A DNA stretch of 48,099 bases from CAZGNZ01 sp964527215 (GTDB taxonomy: Bacteria; Fidelibacterota; Marinisomatia; SCGC-AAA003-L08; JACNLC01): the NCBI GenBank assembly GCA_964527215.1, contig CAZGNZ010000036.1:1-48099 (forward strand). The letters are read 5' to 3'. Shown here piece after piece: positions 37,798 through 47,152 of this stretch. Position 1 is the first letter of the stretch, and each line of letters opens with the position of its first letter. The notes under the pieces were generated by a model. That model ran no database searches. It saw nothing but the letters and a program-made list of their open reading frames with translations, and had not been told where the DNA came from. A program made the position numbers and the translations under genes.

Positions 37798-39117
37798 TTA
37801 ATAGCGGTAATACTCCGGTTTAAATGGACCCTTAACCGGTACGCCAAGATACTTCGCCTGTTTTTCCGTCAAATGAGTCAGAGTGACGCCCAGTTTTTTC
37901 AGGTGAAGTCTGGCAACCTCTTCATCGAGATGTTTTGGAAGGACATGTACACCATCCCCAAACTCCCTGTTCCAAAGAGCTATTTGAGCCAGAACCTGGT
38001 TTGTAAACGATGTCGACATTACAAATGATGGATGTCCCGTCGCATTGCCGAGATTTACCAGTCGTCCTCTCGACAGAAGAATGATGGAATGGCCGTCAGC
38101 AAACTGGAAGCGGTCCACCTGGGGTTTAATGCTGAATTCTTTTATGTCTTCATTGTTTAAAAGATATGCCACATCAATTTCATGATCAAAATGTCCAATA
38201 TTACAAACCACTGCATTGTTCTTCATCTGCTCCATGTGCGCACCCGTAATGACATCGCAGCATCCGGTAGCTGTAACAAAAATATCCGCGCTGTGGGCAA
38301 TTTCTTCAAGTCTGCAAACTTCAAAGCCTTCCATTGCGGCTTGAAGAGCACTGATGGGATCCACCTCAGTGATGACAACCTTTGATCCGTACCCCTTCAT
38401 CGATTCAGCGCACCCTTTACCAACATCGCCATATCCGCAGATCACCACGGTTTTCCCGGCCAGCATTATATCTGTTGCGCGTTTTATCCCGTCCGCCAAA
38501 GATTCCCGACATCCATACTTATTATCGAACTTTGACTTTGTAACAGAATCATTTACGTTGACGGCAGGAAATGGAAGGCTACCGGCATCCTGAAGATGAT
38601 ACAGACGATGTACTCCGGTTGTGGTCTCTTCAGATACTCCAAAAATATCCTTTATCAGTTCCGGATGTTCCTCAAGCACCACCTTTGTGATATCTCCGCC
38701 GTCATCCAGCAGCAGATTTGGACCCAGACCATCTCCAAAATCAAGAGCCCGCTCAATGCACCACCAATATTCTTCCTCAGTTTCACCCTTCCATGCAAAA
38801 ACCGGAATACCGCTGTCAGCCAACGCTGCTGCAGCATGATCCTGAGTGGAAAAGATGTTGCAGGAGGACCACCGGACATCAGCGCCCAGTTCAACCAGCG
38901 TTTCAACCAAAACGGCGGTCTGAATAGTCATGTGAATACAGCCAGATATCCTTGCTCCAGACAATGGTTTCTGGCCCTTGAATTTTTCTCTCAATGCCAT
39001 CAAACCAGGCATTTCCGGTTCAGCGAGCAGCATTTCTTTTCGACCAAATTCCGCCAGCCGTAAATCGGCAATTTTGTAGTCAGCAGCAACTGTTGTTTTT
39101 TCTTTAATCTGATGCAT
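37798..39117 (-). CDS. ahcY: S-adenosylhomocysteine hydrolase
   Basis: AhcY splits S-adenosylhomocysteine into adenosine and homocysteine, removing the product inhibitor of methyltransferases. Seen: HMTIQTAVL near the N-terminus (about 47-55), DDGGDITK (about 138-145), NVNDSVTKSKFDN with the catalytic Lys/Asp pair (about 188-200), the NAD-binding loop CGYGDVGKGCA (about 225-235), and the conserved C-terminal tail ending KPEYYRY. The 439-residue length is normal. ATG 39117 is eight bases downstream of the metK stop, and its ribosome-binding site (GAGGA) overlaps that stop, so translation is probably coupled. The pair supplies and recycles SAM. Confidence 0.97.
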   Translation of the reverse strand: MHQIKEKTTVAADYKIADLRLAEFGRKEMLLAEPEMPGLMALREKFKGQKPLSGARISGCIHMTIQTAVLVETLVELGADVRWSSCNIFSTQDHAAAALADSGIPVFAWKGETEEEYWWCIERALDFGDGLGPNLLLDDGGDITKVVLEEHPELIKDIFGVSEETTTGVHRLYHLQDAGSLPFPAVNVNDSVTKSKFDNKYGCRESLADGIKRATDIMLAGKTVVICGYGDVGKGCAESMKGYGSKVVITEVDPISALQAAMEGFEVCRLEEIAHSADIFVTATGCCDVITGAHMEQMKNNAVVCNIGHFDHEIDVAYLLNNEDIKEFSIKPQVDRFQFADGHSIILLSRGRLVNLGNATGHPSFVMSTSFTNQVLAQIALWNREFGDGVHVLPKHLDEEVARLHLKKLGVTLTHLTEKQAKYLGVPVKGPFKPEYYRY

Positions 39118-39124
39118 ACATTCC

Positions 39125-40303
39125 TCAGAGGTATTTTTCTAGTTTCGAGACCATATCTATCCGTTCCCACGTAAACTCTGGAATTTCTCTTCCAAAATGC
39201 CCATAGGATGCTGTTTTAAGAAATCGTGGTTTTTTTAGGTCCAGATGGCTGATGATCGCGGCAGGCTTCAGCGGGAACACTTCTCTGATAATTTCTGCTA
39301 ATTTTTGGTTACTGAACTTTGAGGTTCCAAAACTTTTAACAGATAATGATGTGGGCTCTGCCACACCGATGCTGTAGGACAATTGTACTTCGCAGCGGTC
39401 AGCAAGTCTGGCTGCAACAATGTTCTTTGCAATATACCGGGCCATATATGTTGCGGATCTGTCCACCTTTGAAGGATCTTTTCCTGAAAATGCACCGCCG
39501 CCGTGCGGGGCAAATCCACCGTATGTATCTACAATGATTTTCCGGCCGGTGAGTCCGGTGTCAGCTTCCGGACCGCCAAAAACGAATCTGCCGGTACCAT
39601 TCACAATGAAATCATCTTCAAATGGAAGCCCACAGTCTGCCAGAACTGGCTTAATGACATTTTCAACAATCTCTTGATGAATGAATTCATGCTCTTTTTT
39701 CTCTGACTCAAATCTGCCAAGCATATCATCATGTTGGGTTGCTATTACGGTTTTCAATATTTTAACCGGTTTGTCATCCTTATATTCAACGGATACCTGG
39801 CTTTTCCCATCCGGACGCACCCATGGAAGCATTCCGTTTTTGCGAACGTCTGCCAATCTCAAAGTGAGAGCATGAGCCAGCTGTATAGGAATCGGCATAA
39901 ACTCAGGAGTCTCGTTACAGGCATAACCGAACATCAACCCTTGATCTCCAGCTCCCTGCTCATGATCACCACTGATATTTACTCCCTGGGCAATCTCAGG
40001 ACTTTGCTCATCAATGGTTATTACTACAGAGGTTCCTTTAAAACTCATGCCAAGCGTGGAATTGATATATCCGATTTTCCTAAGCGTACTCCGGACAACT
40101 TTGGCTATATCAACATAAGAATCTGTCGTAACCTCACCAGAAACCAGAACCAGACCGGTTGTTGCAAGCGTTTCGCAAGCAACTCTTGAATCAGGATCTC
40201 CGGTTAGAAATGCATCTAGAATAGCATCAGATATTTGATCGCATACTTTATCCGGATGACCTTCGGTGACTGACTCGGAAGTGAAAACAAAACTTCTTTC
40301 CAT
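39125..40303 (-). CDS. metK: S-adenosylmethionine synthetase
   Basis: MetK makes SAM from methionine and ATP. The protein starts with FTSESVTEGHPDKVCDQISD (about residues 7-26), holds the loop GDQGLMFGYA (about 119-128), and has the GGGAFSGKDPSKVDRSA stretch (about 268-284) that binds phosphate and metal. The 392-residue length is usual. AAGG lies about nine bases before ATG 40303. It is first in a two-gene unit with ahcY. I looked for a SAM or SAH riboswitch in the AT-rich 160 bases upstream and saw none. Confidence 0.97.
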   Translation of the reverse strand: MERSFVFTSESVTEGHPDKVCDQISDAILDAFLTGDPDSRVACETLATTGLVLVSGEVTTDSYVDIAKVVRSTLRKIGYINSTLGMSFKGTSVVITIDEQSPEIAQGVNISGDHEQGAGDQGLMFGYACNETPEFMPIPIQLAHALTLRLADVRKNGMLPWVRPDGKSQVSVEYKDDKPVKILKTVIATQHDDMLGRFESEKKEHEFIHQEIVENVIKPVLADCGLPFEDDFIVNGTGRFVFGGPEADTGLTGRKIIVDTYGGFAPHGGGAFSGKDPSKVDRSATYMARYIAKNIVAARLADRCEVQLSYSIGVAEPTSLSVKSFGTSKFSNQKLAEIIREVFPLKPAAIISHLDLKKPRFLKTASYGHFGREIPEFTWERIDMVSKLEKYL

Positions 40304-40464
40304 ATGAATTTACCTTGCTAATGCAGTGTTGGGACTTAAATTTGTTAAATACGCAAAAAATCAAGCAAAAAATTTACCAAATTTTCATCCAAATCCGGAA
40401 AACAAATCCATTTTATATATATTGGAAAAATTTAATTGATTGGTCAGATATATGGAGAAAAGGA

Positions 40465-41013
40465 TTAGGCGAAACCTGTCGAACCGCTGATATCCATGAT
40501 ATCAATCCCCAATTTGCGCGCGGCAAGTTCCCATTTTTGATCATCCGGCAATTGAAATACCAGTTCAGTATTGGCAGGCATGACTAACCAGTCACCATTT
40601 TCGAACTCTCTTTCCAGCTGGTTTTCACCCCAACCGGCATACCCCATTGTGAAACGGAAATACTCAGGTCCATTACCGCTGATAATATCGTCTACTATTT
40701 TCGGATTGGATGTGAGGGACATTTCCTCGGACAGCTCGAAAGTGCCGTCAACTTTATATCTGTAATCATGCAGGATGAATCCCTGATTGATGCTGACCGG
40801 ACCGCCAAAGTACACCTGGGGATGAGGATCCGCCTTATCCAACCGTGTTTGCTGAAGTATTTCTCCAACATTGTCAGATGGAATGGGTTTATTTACAATC
40901 AACCCCATAGCGCCCTTTTTATCATGTTCACAAATGTAAACCAGGCTTTTCCGAAACATGGCGTCTGTCATGTGAGGCATAGAAATCAGGAAATGATTAG
41001 CGAATTTCGTCAT
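40465..41013 (-). CDS. YqgE/AlgH family (UPF0301) protein
   Basis: A 182-residue member of the YqgE/AlgH family, whose biochemical role is not settled. Family hallmarks seen are HFLISMPHM near the start, FRKSLVYICEHDKKGAMGLIVNKP (residues about 21-44), VYFGGPVSINQGFILH and the C-terminal GYAGWGENQLEREFENGDW. It is divergent from sfsA with an 82-base gap and shares its strand with metK and ahcY, 161 bases downstream. No clear ribosome-binding site precedes the ATG. Confidence 0.92.
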   Translation of the reverse strand: MTKFANHFLISMPHMTDAMFRKSLVYICEHDKKGAMGLIVNKPIPSDNVGEILQQTRLDKADPHPQVYFGGPVSINQGFILHDYRYKVDGTFELSEEMSLTSNPKIVDDIISGNGPEYFRFTMGYAGWGENQLEREFENGDWLVMPANTELVFQLPDDQKWELAARKLGIDIMDISGSTGFA

Positions 41014-41095
41014 AATGGTGCTAGAATTTAAATATGATCGCGCTTAACAATCCTAGTGAAATGTTTTTTCCAATGAGTTTATTCCCGGGCGGTTT

Positions 41096-41770
41096 GTGAA
41101 GCGTCCCAATCGCTTTTTAACCATTATTGATTTAAACGGCAGCGCTGTTGAAAGTCATTTACCCGATCCAGGCAGGCTGAAGGAACTTTTGATCCCGGGA
41201 GCCCGTGTCCTGCTGAGGCCGGAACAGTCCAAAAAACGGAAAACGAAATATTCCACCGTTGCAGTCTATTATCAGAACACACTGGTTTCTCTGGACACTC
41301 AACTGCCCAATAGATGGCTCCGGCATCTAATCGACAATCAAATTATTAAAAGTCTCATCAAATGGTCTGTGCTTAAACAGGAATATAAACTTGAAAACAG
41401 CCGCTTCGATTTCCATTTGAAAAATAACAGTGACAGAATGATTCTGGAAGTAAAGAGTGTAACAATGGTTGAAGACGGAATCGCCCTTTTTCCTGATGCA
41501 GTGACTGAGCGCGGACGCCGTCACCTCGAACATCTCACCAGTATGACCAAAAAAGGATTTCAAACCGGTCTACTGTTTGCAGTGCAGCGTGAAGATGCTG
41601 GTTCGGTCAGTCCGCACTGGCAGCGTGATCCCCGTTTTTCTCGTTCGCTGCTGGATGCGTTTAAAGCAGGTGTCGAAATATCGGCAATAAAAGGGAAAGT
41701 TTATCCCGATAAAATTGTCTATCAGGGTGAACTGCCAGTAATTTTAAAACCGGATTTAATCAGTAAATAG
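41096..41770 (+). CDS. sfsA: SfsA family DNA/sugar-fermentation stimulation nuclease-like protein
   Basis: SfsA proteins bind DNA and have a PD-(D/E)XK-like nuclease core. Seen: KRPNRFL at the start, HLPDPGRLKELLIPGARVLLRP (about 17-38), SRFDFHL and ILEVKSVTM with the Asp/Glu-x-Lys residues (about 102-122), FPDAVTERGRRHLEHL, and LFAVQREDA. The first canonical start in frame is GTG 41096, giving 224 residues. Upstream in the same frame (41069-41095) SNEFIPGRF resembles the family's usual N-terminus (xxGRFxKRxNRF) but has no ATG/GTG/TTG, only an ATT at 41081. The true start may therefore be non-canonical. The stop at 41770 directly abuts the next gene's ATG. Confidence 0.9.
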   Translation: MKRPNRFLTIIDLNGSAVESHLPDPGRLKELLIPGARVLLRPEQSKKRKTKYSTVAVYYQNTLVSLDTQLPNRWLRHLIDNQIIKSLIKWSVLKQEYKLENSRFDFHLKNNSDRMILEVKSVTMVEDGIALFPDAVTERGRRHLEHLTSMTKKGFQTGLLFAVQREDAGSVSPHWQRDPRFSRSLLDAFKAGVEISAIKGKVYPDKIVYQGELPVILKPDLISK

Positions 41771-43384
41771 ATGAATATTATCAACCAACCCGAAAAAAAT
41801 TTTGCGTTCAATGCTGTTGTTCTCGCAAGTATGTTCATCCTGAGCGTGACCGTGTTTTCAGGATGTGCCGCCGAAGCACCCGCATCCGGCGGACCCGAAG
41901 ATCGCACCCCTCCCCGTCTGGAGTCTGTTAGTCCCTCCGGGAATACACTTAAACCGGATGAGTCTGTCGTACTGACTTTTTCAGAACGGATCGATCCGCT
42001 GTCTGTGCCGGCATCTGTCAGACTGTATCCGGAATTAAAGACCAGAATCAAATCACGGGGCAATACTGTCATTGTGATTCCGGAAGATTCATGGCCGAAT
42101 GATTCATTGATCCGGTTTGAAATCAGCCGGGCAATACGCGACTACCGGAGTAACCGGATAGAAGAACCCATTCAGCTGGTATTTTCCACGGGGGCAGAAA
42201 TCCCGACAGGCAGTATCCGCGGTCAGCTTTTTAACATTGATTTTTCCAGTCAGGCGGAAGCCGGTATCTTTACGTATCCTGTATTTGAAAAAGACACGGT
42301 ATTCAGAAAAATAGAAGTAGATGCACTTGGCCGGTTTCAGTTTGACAATATTCCAGAAGGAAATTATATCGCTGTTGCAATTGTCGGGGAACTGACAGAC
42401 CTGTATACCGATATTCAGAAGTATACCTATGGGATGATGACCAGGGAGTTTATTCACGTCTGCGATACTTGTCTGACGGGGTCGGTGGAAATACGCATGT
42501 CCCAGCCTGCAGCAAGAGTGGATATCCGGAGCATCGAATTTATTAATCAGGATTTCGCTCAGCTGGTTTTCAGCGACGGCACAGAAGAATTTTATGAAAT
42601 TCCAAAAAAGAAAATCGAAAGAAGCATCCTGTATCCAACTTCAGAAATCAAACACAGCCCCGGGGATACGGTTACGATCAGACTGACCCGAAACAACCAT
42701 CTTGAGGAATTCCAATTGCCGGAATATTCCTTCATTCTTCCTTCAATTACTGACAGCATACCTCCAGAGAAAATGAGCCATTCATTTGATGGTGAACATC
42801 TCACGGTGGTATTTTCGGAGCCTGTAAAGGAACAAACCGGGCATGGATCAGGATTTTTGCTTGCAGTCGGAATCAAGGACACCACAAGTATGGATGTGGC
42901 CTTCGATTTTGTGAATTCTTATACCGTGAAATCCAAGTATTTTGACAATAAAACCAGGAAAATTCAGTTCAGCGGATATGGAATCCTGGATAACTCCGGC
43001 AATGCCATGACAGACTCCCTTTTTGAGATCCAGATAGTACGTCCTGAAAAACAAACCCATGCTGCTACAGGAGCACTGCTTGGGAACATTCAGCTCTTCG
43101 ATGAATCTCCAACCGGTGTGGAAGTCGTTGATATAAGTACAGGTCAAAATTATTTTTCCGTTGTATCGGATCAGATATACCAGTTTCAAAGCCTGCCCCC
43201 TGGTCAGTACACAATTTGGGCGTTTGAAATTAAAAATGAATATAAACCGGAAATATATTTCTCCGGTTTATGGAATCCATACCAGAGAGCTGCAAGGTTT
43301 TATGAATATCCGGACACTATCGAAGTACGAGCACGGTGGCAGATTGAAGGTATAGATCTGGTAAAGGATGAACTTGAATTGTAA
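41771..43384 (+). CDS. Ig-like (Big_5-type) domain lipoprotein
   Basis: A 537-residue probable outer-membrane or periplasmic lipoprotein. A hydrophobic N-terminus ends in VFSGC (lipobox Cys about residue 32). The GGPEDRTPPRLESVSPS run that follows is typical of FCB-group lipoproteins with a bacterial Ig-like domain (about 45-140: DESVVLTFSERIDPLS...PIQLVFSTG). Further beta-rich stretches include a second FSEPV-type Ig repeat (about 325-425) and a C-terminal carboxypeptidase-regulatory-like segment (about 445-530). The specific role is unknown. It starts at the base after sfsA, so they are likely co-transcribed, though functions seem unrelated. Confidence 0.85.
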   Translation: MNIINQPEKNFAFNAVVLASMFILSVTVFSGCAAEAPASGGPEDRTPPRLESVSPSGNTLKPDESVVLTFSERIDPLSVPASVRLYPELKTRIKSRGNTVIVIPEDSWPNDSLIRFEISRAIRDYRSNRIEEPIQLVFSTGAEIPTGSIRGQLFNIDFSSQAEAGIFTYPVFEKDTVFRKIEVDALGRFQFDNIPEGNYIAVAIVGELTDLYTDIQKYTYGMMTREFIHVCDTCLTGSVEIRMSQPAARVDIRSIEFINQDFAQLVFSDGTEEFYEIPKKKIERSILYPTSEIKHSPGDTVTIRLTRNNHLEEFQLPEYSFILPSITDSIPPEKMSHSFDGEHLTVVFSEPVKEQTGHGSGFLLAVGIKDTTSMDVAFDFVNSYTVKSKYFDNKTRKIQFSGYGILDNSGNAMTDSLFEIQIVRPEKQTHAATGALLGNIQLFDESPTGVEVVDISTGQNYFSVVSDQIYQFQSLPPGQYTIWAFEIKNEYKPEIYFSGLWNPYQRAARFYEYPDTIEVRARWQIEGIDLVKDELEL

Positions 43385-43504
43385 CATTGTTCCATAGCAG
43401 GAATTTATTCAAATGGTTTTTCTGCGACTCGAATCGGATGAATGATGCATCATTCGTGAAGTTCAAAACCGGGTCGTAATATCAATAAATACAGGGATAG
43501 AAAG

Positions 43505-44572
43505 ATGTATCAGGTAATATTGGCAGGCGGTAGCGGAACACGCTTTTGGCCTCAAAGCCGGTCAGACCGGCCGAAACAGTTTCTTAAAATCATGGGTGAT
43601 CAGTCGATGATCCGTATGACATACAACCGGCTGAGCAGATTCACCAGTCCCCAGGAAATTCTGGTGGTTGCATCTGAACATCTTTGCCGTCAAATACAAG
43701 ATGAAATCCCCGAAATCCCCAAATACAATTATCTGATTGAGCCCGGAGGCAAGAATACAGCACCCGCTATCGGGCTTGCGGCAATCCATGTAAACGCCAG
43801 AGATGCAAACGCCGCAATGGGAGTATATCCGTCTGATCATCTTATCGTTGGAGATGATGTGTTCGAAGATACGATCCGGGCGGCAGATGCCTATCTGAAG
43901 GATCATGACGCGCTGATCACAATGGGAGTCACCCCCACCTACCCGGCAACAGGATATGGATATATTCAAATCGATTCGGGAGTCGAGACAGGGAATGAAT
44001 ATCTGTTTCGAGTAAAGACATTTGCAGAAAAACCGCCGCGGGATACCGCTGAAATGTTCATCCAGTCCCAGGAATTCTACTGGAACAGCGGGATGTTTGT
44101 ATGGCGATCTAAATCCATAATCAACGCAATGAAGCAGTATATGCCGGATTTATACGGTTCACTCAAGGCGATATCAGAATTTGTGGGGACTGACCGCTAT
44201 GAAACCGTGCTGGATCGGGAGTGGGAACTGGTGCAGCCGGAAAGTATTGACTACGGTGTACTGGAAAAGGCCGAGAATGTCTTTACGATAAAGGCAGATT
44301 TTAAATGGAGTGACCTGGGCAGCTGGAAATCTGTGTTTGATTATCTGGAAAAAGACGAACTGCGGAATGTATTCCAGGGAAATATCGTCTCAATTGATAC
44401 AACGAATTCTCTTGTGATCAGTCCGGACAGATTGACAGCCCTGGTTGGTGTAAAAAACCTGGCCGTAATAAATCTCACAGACGTGACACTGGTGGTTCCA
44501 ATAAGCATGGCTGAGAAAGTAAAGGATATGGTTGAACTGCTCCGGGAAAAGAAGAAGGCGGAATATCTTTGA
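43505..44572 (+). CDS. manC: Mannose-1-phosphate guanylyltransferase
   Basis: ManC makes GDP-mannose from mannose-1-phosphate and GTP for cell-surface polysaccharides. The nucleotide-binding signature is GGSGTRFWPQSRSDRPKQFL (residues 8-27). EPGGKNTAPAI (about 79-89), YPSDHLI (about 107-113) and FAEKPP (about 175-180) follow, with WSDLGSW near 265. At 355 residues it is the single-domain form lacking the C-terminal phosphomannose isomerase cupin. A purine-rich run precedes ATG 43505. The next small gene overlaps its stop by four bases. Confidence 0.95.
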   Translation: MYQVILAGGSGTRFWPQSRSDRPKQFLKIMGDQSMIRMTYNRLSRFTSPQEILVVASEHLCRQIQDEIPEIPKYNYLIEPGGKNTAPAIGLAAIHVNARDANAAMGVYPSDHLIVGDDVFEDTIRAADAYLKDHDALITMGVTPTYPATGYGYIQIDSGVETGNEYLFRVKTFAEKPPRDTAEMFIQSQEFYWNSGMFVWRSKSIINAMKQYMPDLYGSLKAISEFVGTDRYETVLDREWELVQPESIDYGVLEKAENVFTIKADFKWSDLGSWKSVFDYLEKDELRNVFQGNIVSIDTTNSLVISPDRLTALVGVKNLAVINLTDVTLVVPISMAEKVKDMVELLREKKKAEYL

Positions 44573-44844
44573 AGTCGACAGCTGCATATCAGAATTTCAT
44601 GGCTCTTGCCGAGCAGCTGGATATCCGGGTTGTGATTGGAAGAGGTGAGTTTGCAGGTGATTTCTGTGTCGTCGGTGAAGACAAGTATATTGTTATAAAT
44701 AAAAACAAACCGATGGAGCAGAAACTCAGGCGTTTTGCAGTGGCATTCGCGCGGATTGACCTTTCCAGAATGTATGTGAAACCGGCGATTAGGGAAATGA
44801 TCGAAAATGAACGGGCACGGTCAATTTTCAGTGACAGCGATTAG
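44569..44844 (+). CDS. Small conserved protein of unknown function
   Basis: A 91-residue soluble protein, charged, with no signal peptide or membrane segment. It starts at TTG 44569 overlapping the manC stop (TTGA), so it is likely translated by coupling. The stretch FMALAEQLDIRVVIGRGEFAGDFC followed by KYIVINKNKPMEQKLRRFA looks like a compact alpha/beta fold. I recall similar short proteins near sugar-nucleotide genes in related phyla, but I cannot name a function. Confidence 0.65.
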   Translation: MKSTAAYQNFMALAEQLDIRVVIGRGEFAGDFCVVGEDKYIVINKNKPMEQKLRRFAVAFARIDLSRMYVKPAIREMIENERARSIFSDSD

Positions 44845-44947
44845 CTTGATTTAAAATATTTGGTGTAACTAAATTTATACTCTTATTTTGATCTGTAATT
44901 AATCATTATGAACTGCATTATTGGAGAATTGACGGGCAGAGTTATTC

Positions 44948-44973
44948 GCCCAATCCTGTCCGTGGGATTGGGC
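44948..44973 (+). promoter_or_regulatory. Perfect 9-bp stem hairpin in the leader of the EF-G-like gene
   Basis: GCCCAATCC (44948-44956) pairs with GGATTGGGC (44965-44973) around TGTCCGTG. It has no U-tract. With the terminator-like hairpin just downstream (44996-45020) it might form a leader control structure, or simply be the end of the manC transcript. Confidence 0.5.
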
Positions 44974-44995
44974 ATGTAGGAATTTTGAGTTTCAG

Positions 44996-45028
44996 AAATC
45001 CGGCGGGATGCGTCGGATTTTTGTTTTT
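44996..45028 (+). terminator. Intrinsic terminator
   Basis: AAATCCG (44996-45002) pairs with CGGATTT (45014-45020) around GCGGGATGCGT, and the 3' side runs into TTGTTTTT. It lies between the manC pair and the EF-G-like gene and probably ends the upstream transcript, though attenuation of the downstream gene is possible. Confidence 0.75.
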
Positions 45029-45056
45029 CAAAAGAATCGGAAAGAAAGGATAATGG

Positions 45057-47147
45057 ATGAAAGAATACACCACTGACCATATTGTTAACATCGCATTATG
45101 TGGTCATGCAACAACCGGTAAAACTGTGCTGGGAGAAGCCATGCAGTACAATGCCGGACTGATCAACAGGATGGGTTCAATTGATGACGGCAATACGGTT
45201 TCAGACTATCGTGATTATGAAATTGCCCGCGGCCATTCTATTACTTCAACACTGCTTAGCTATGAATGGCTTGAAAAGAAATTTAATATTATTGATGCAC
45301 CCGGATTTTTGGATTTCCAGGGTGAAGTAAAAGCCGCGCTTCGGGTCGCTGATTTTGCGGCAGTTGTCGTCAGTTCTACCAATGGTATTGAAGTTGGTAC
45401 AGAAATCGTGTGGGACTATTCAACAAAGGATTTCAATGTGCCTCGAATGATTATTATTAATCAGATGGATCGGGAAAATGCTGATTTTGACAAAGTGCTG
45501 GATCAGCTGAAAGAACGGTTTGGATCAAAAATATTTCCGCTGATGCTTCCGGTGAATCATGGTGAAAGCTTTAACCAGACTGCAGACGTTATCCGCAGGG
45601 AAATATACACATATGAAACTGACGGCTCAGGAAAATACAAGGAACAGCCCGCTGAGGGTGAATGGGGCGACCGCCTGGAAGAACTGCATGGTGAACTGAT
45701 TGAACTGGTTGCTGAATCCGATGATGAGCTGCTGGAGCTGTTCTTTGAACAGGGTGAGTTGACCGAAGAACAGTTTAAGGGCGGTATTCACGGCGCTCTG
45801 CTGTCTGGCGGTTTGATACCAGTATTCTGCAGTGCTTCAAAAAATAATATCGGTGTTCGTCGCATCATGGATATTCTGGCAAAATATTCTCCGACTGCTG
45901 CAGATTTTCCACAGGTAAAAGGGACCAAACCCGGCAGCGATGAAGAGATTAATTTTGATGGCAGTGTTGACGGACCGACTGCCGCATACGTATTTAAAAC
46001 GGTCTCTGAGTCTCATATTGGAGAAATGTCGTTTTTCCGTGTGTACTCCGGTGCAATTAATTCCGGTGACGATCTGTCAAATACCGTGAAAAGCAGCACT
46101 GAAAGAATGCGGCAGCTGTATTATGTCAATGGAAGCACCCGGAAAGATGCCAGCAGGCTGGTGACCGGCGATATTGGCGCAGCCCTGAAGCTGAAAAACA
46201 CACACACCGGTGATTCATTTGCCAGTTCAAATAAACCCATTCTTCTGGAACCAATGAATTTGCCAAAACCCAATATTCGCATGGCCATTTACCCGAAATC
46301 TCGGGGTGATGAAGACAAAATGTCGGAAGGCCTCACCACGATGCATCTGGAAGATCCCACGTTTATTTATGAAGTTGATCCGGAACTGAAACAGACAATT
46401 ATTGCGGGTCAGGGTGAAATGCATCTGGAAACCACTCTGGAGCGACTGAAGAAACGATTTAATGTAGAACTGGAAATGGTGGCCCCGAAGATTCCATATC
46501 GTGAAACCATCACCGGGAAATCGGATGGAAAATATCGCCATAAGAAACAGTCCGGCGGTGCCGGTCAGTTTGCGGAAGTATGGATGCGGGTTGAGCCTTT
46601 GGAACGGGGTTCCGGAGTTGAATTTACCAATTCGCTGGTAGGACAGAATGTTGACCGTGTATTTGTCCCCTCCGTTGAAAAAGGGGTGAATGCTGTCTGC
46701 AAAGAAGGTATTATGGCCGGCTGTCATGTGGTGGATCTGAAGGTGGATTTCTATGATGGGAAAATGCATCCCGTGGATTCCAATGACATGTCATTCCAGA
46801 TTGCCGGGAAAAACGCCTTCAAGGATTGTTTTATAGCCGCAAAACCCAAGCTGCTGGAACCCATTTACAAGCTGAATGTGAAAGTTCCGGATGCCGCGAT
46901 GGGTGATGTTATGGGCGATATCTCACAGCGCCGCGGAAAAGTTCTGGGGATGGACTCCGACGGGCAGTTCCAGATAATTTCCGCTGAAGTACCGCTTGCC
47001 AATCTGCATGATTACTCTGCTGCCATTCGTTCAATCACTCAGGGACGGGGTGTCTTCCAGCAGGAGTTCTCCCACTATGAGGACCTGCCAGCCAGCGAAG
47101 CAGATAAAGTCATAGCAGCCTACAAAGCTGAAAAAGAACAGGGCTAA
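45057..47147 (+). CDS. EF-G-like translational GTPase (FusA2-type paralogue)
   Basis: A 696-residue GTPase with the domain layout of elongation factor G. The P-loop reads GHATTGKT (about residues 16-23) where true EF-G has GHIDAGKT. The switch I region is ARGHSITS, G3 is DAPGFLDF (DTPGHVDF in EF-G) and G4 is NQMD rather than NKMD. Domain IV retains the repeat AGQFAEVWMRVEPLERG. Switch II thus lacks the catalytic His of EF-G (Phe instead), typical of the EF-G-like 'FusA2' group whose role is not well defined. AAGGA precedes ATG 45057. A canonical fusA is expected elsewhere. The HIT gene follows after five bases. Confidence 0.9.
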   Translation: MKEYTTDHIVNIALCGHATTGKTVLGEAMQYNAGLINRMGSIDDGNTVSDYRDYEIARGHSITSTLLSYEWLEKKFNIIDAPGFLDFQGEVKAALRVADFAAVVVSSTNGIEVGTEIVWDYSTKDFNVPRMIIINQMDRENADFDKVLDQLKERFGSKIFPLMLPVNHGESFNQTADVIRREIYTYETDGSGKYKEQPAEGEWGDRLEELHGELIELVAESDDELLELFFEQGELTEEQFKGGIHGALLSGGLIPVFCSASKNNIGVRRIMDILAKYSPTAADFPQVKGTKPGSDEEINFDGSVDGPTAAYVFKTVSESHIGEMSFFRVYSGAINSGDDLSNTVKSSTERMRQLYYVNGSTRKDASRLVTGDIGAALKLKNTHTGDSFASSNKPILLEPMNLPKPNIRMAIYPKSRGDEDKMSEGLTTMHLEDPTFIYEVDPELKQTIIAGQGEMHLETTLERLKKRFNVELEMVAPKIPYRETITGKSDGKYRHKKQSGGAGQFAEVWMRVEPLERGSGVEFTNSLVGQNVDRVFVPSVEKGVNAVCKEGIMAGCHVVDLKVDFYDGKMHPVDSNDMSFQIAGKNAFKDCFIAAKPKLLEPIYKLNVKVPDAAMGDVMGDISQRRGKVLGMDSDGQFQIISAEVPLANLHDYSAAIRSITQGRGVFQQEFSHYEDLPASEADKVIAAYKAEKEQG

Positions 47148-47152
47148 GCCTT

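Noticed and set aside
40304..40464. SAM or SAH riboswitch upstream of metK-ahcY
   Set aside because: The leader is very AT-rich and lacks the conserved cores and paired stems of these riboswitches.
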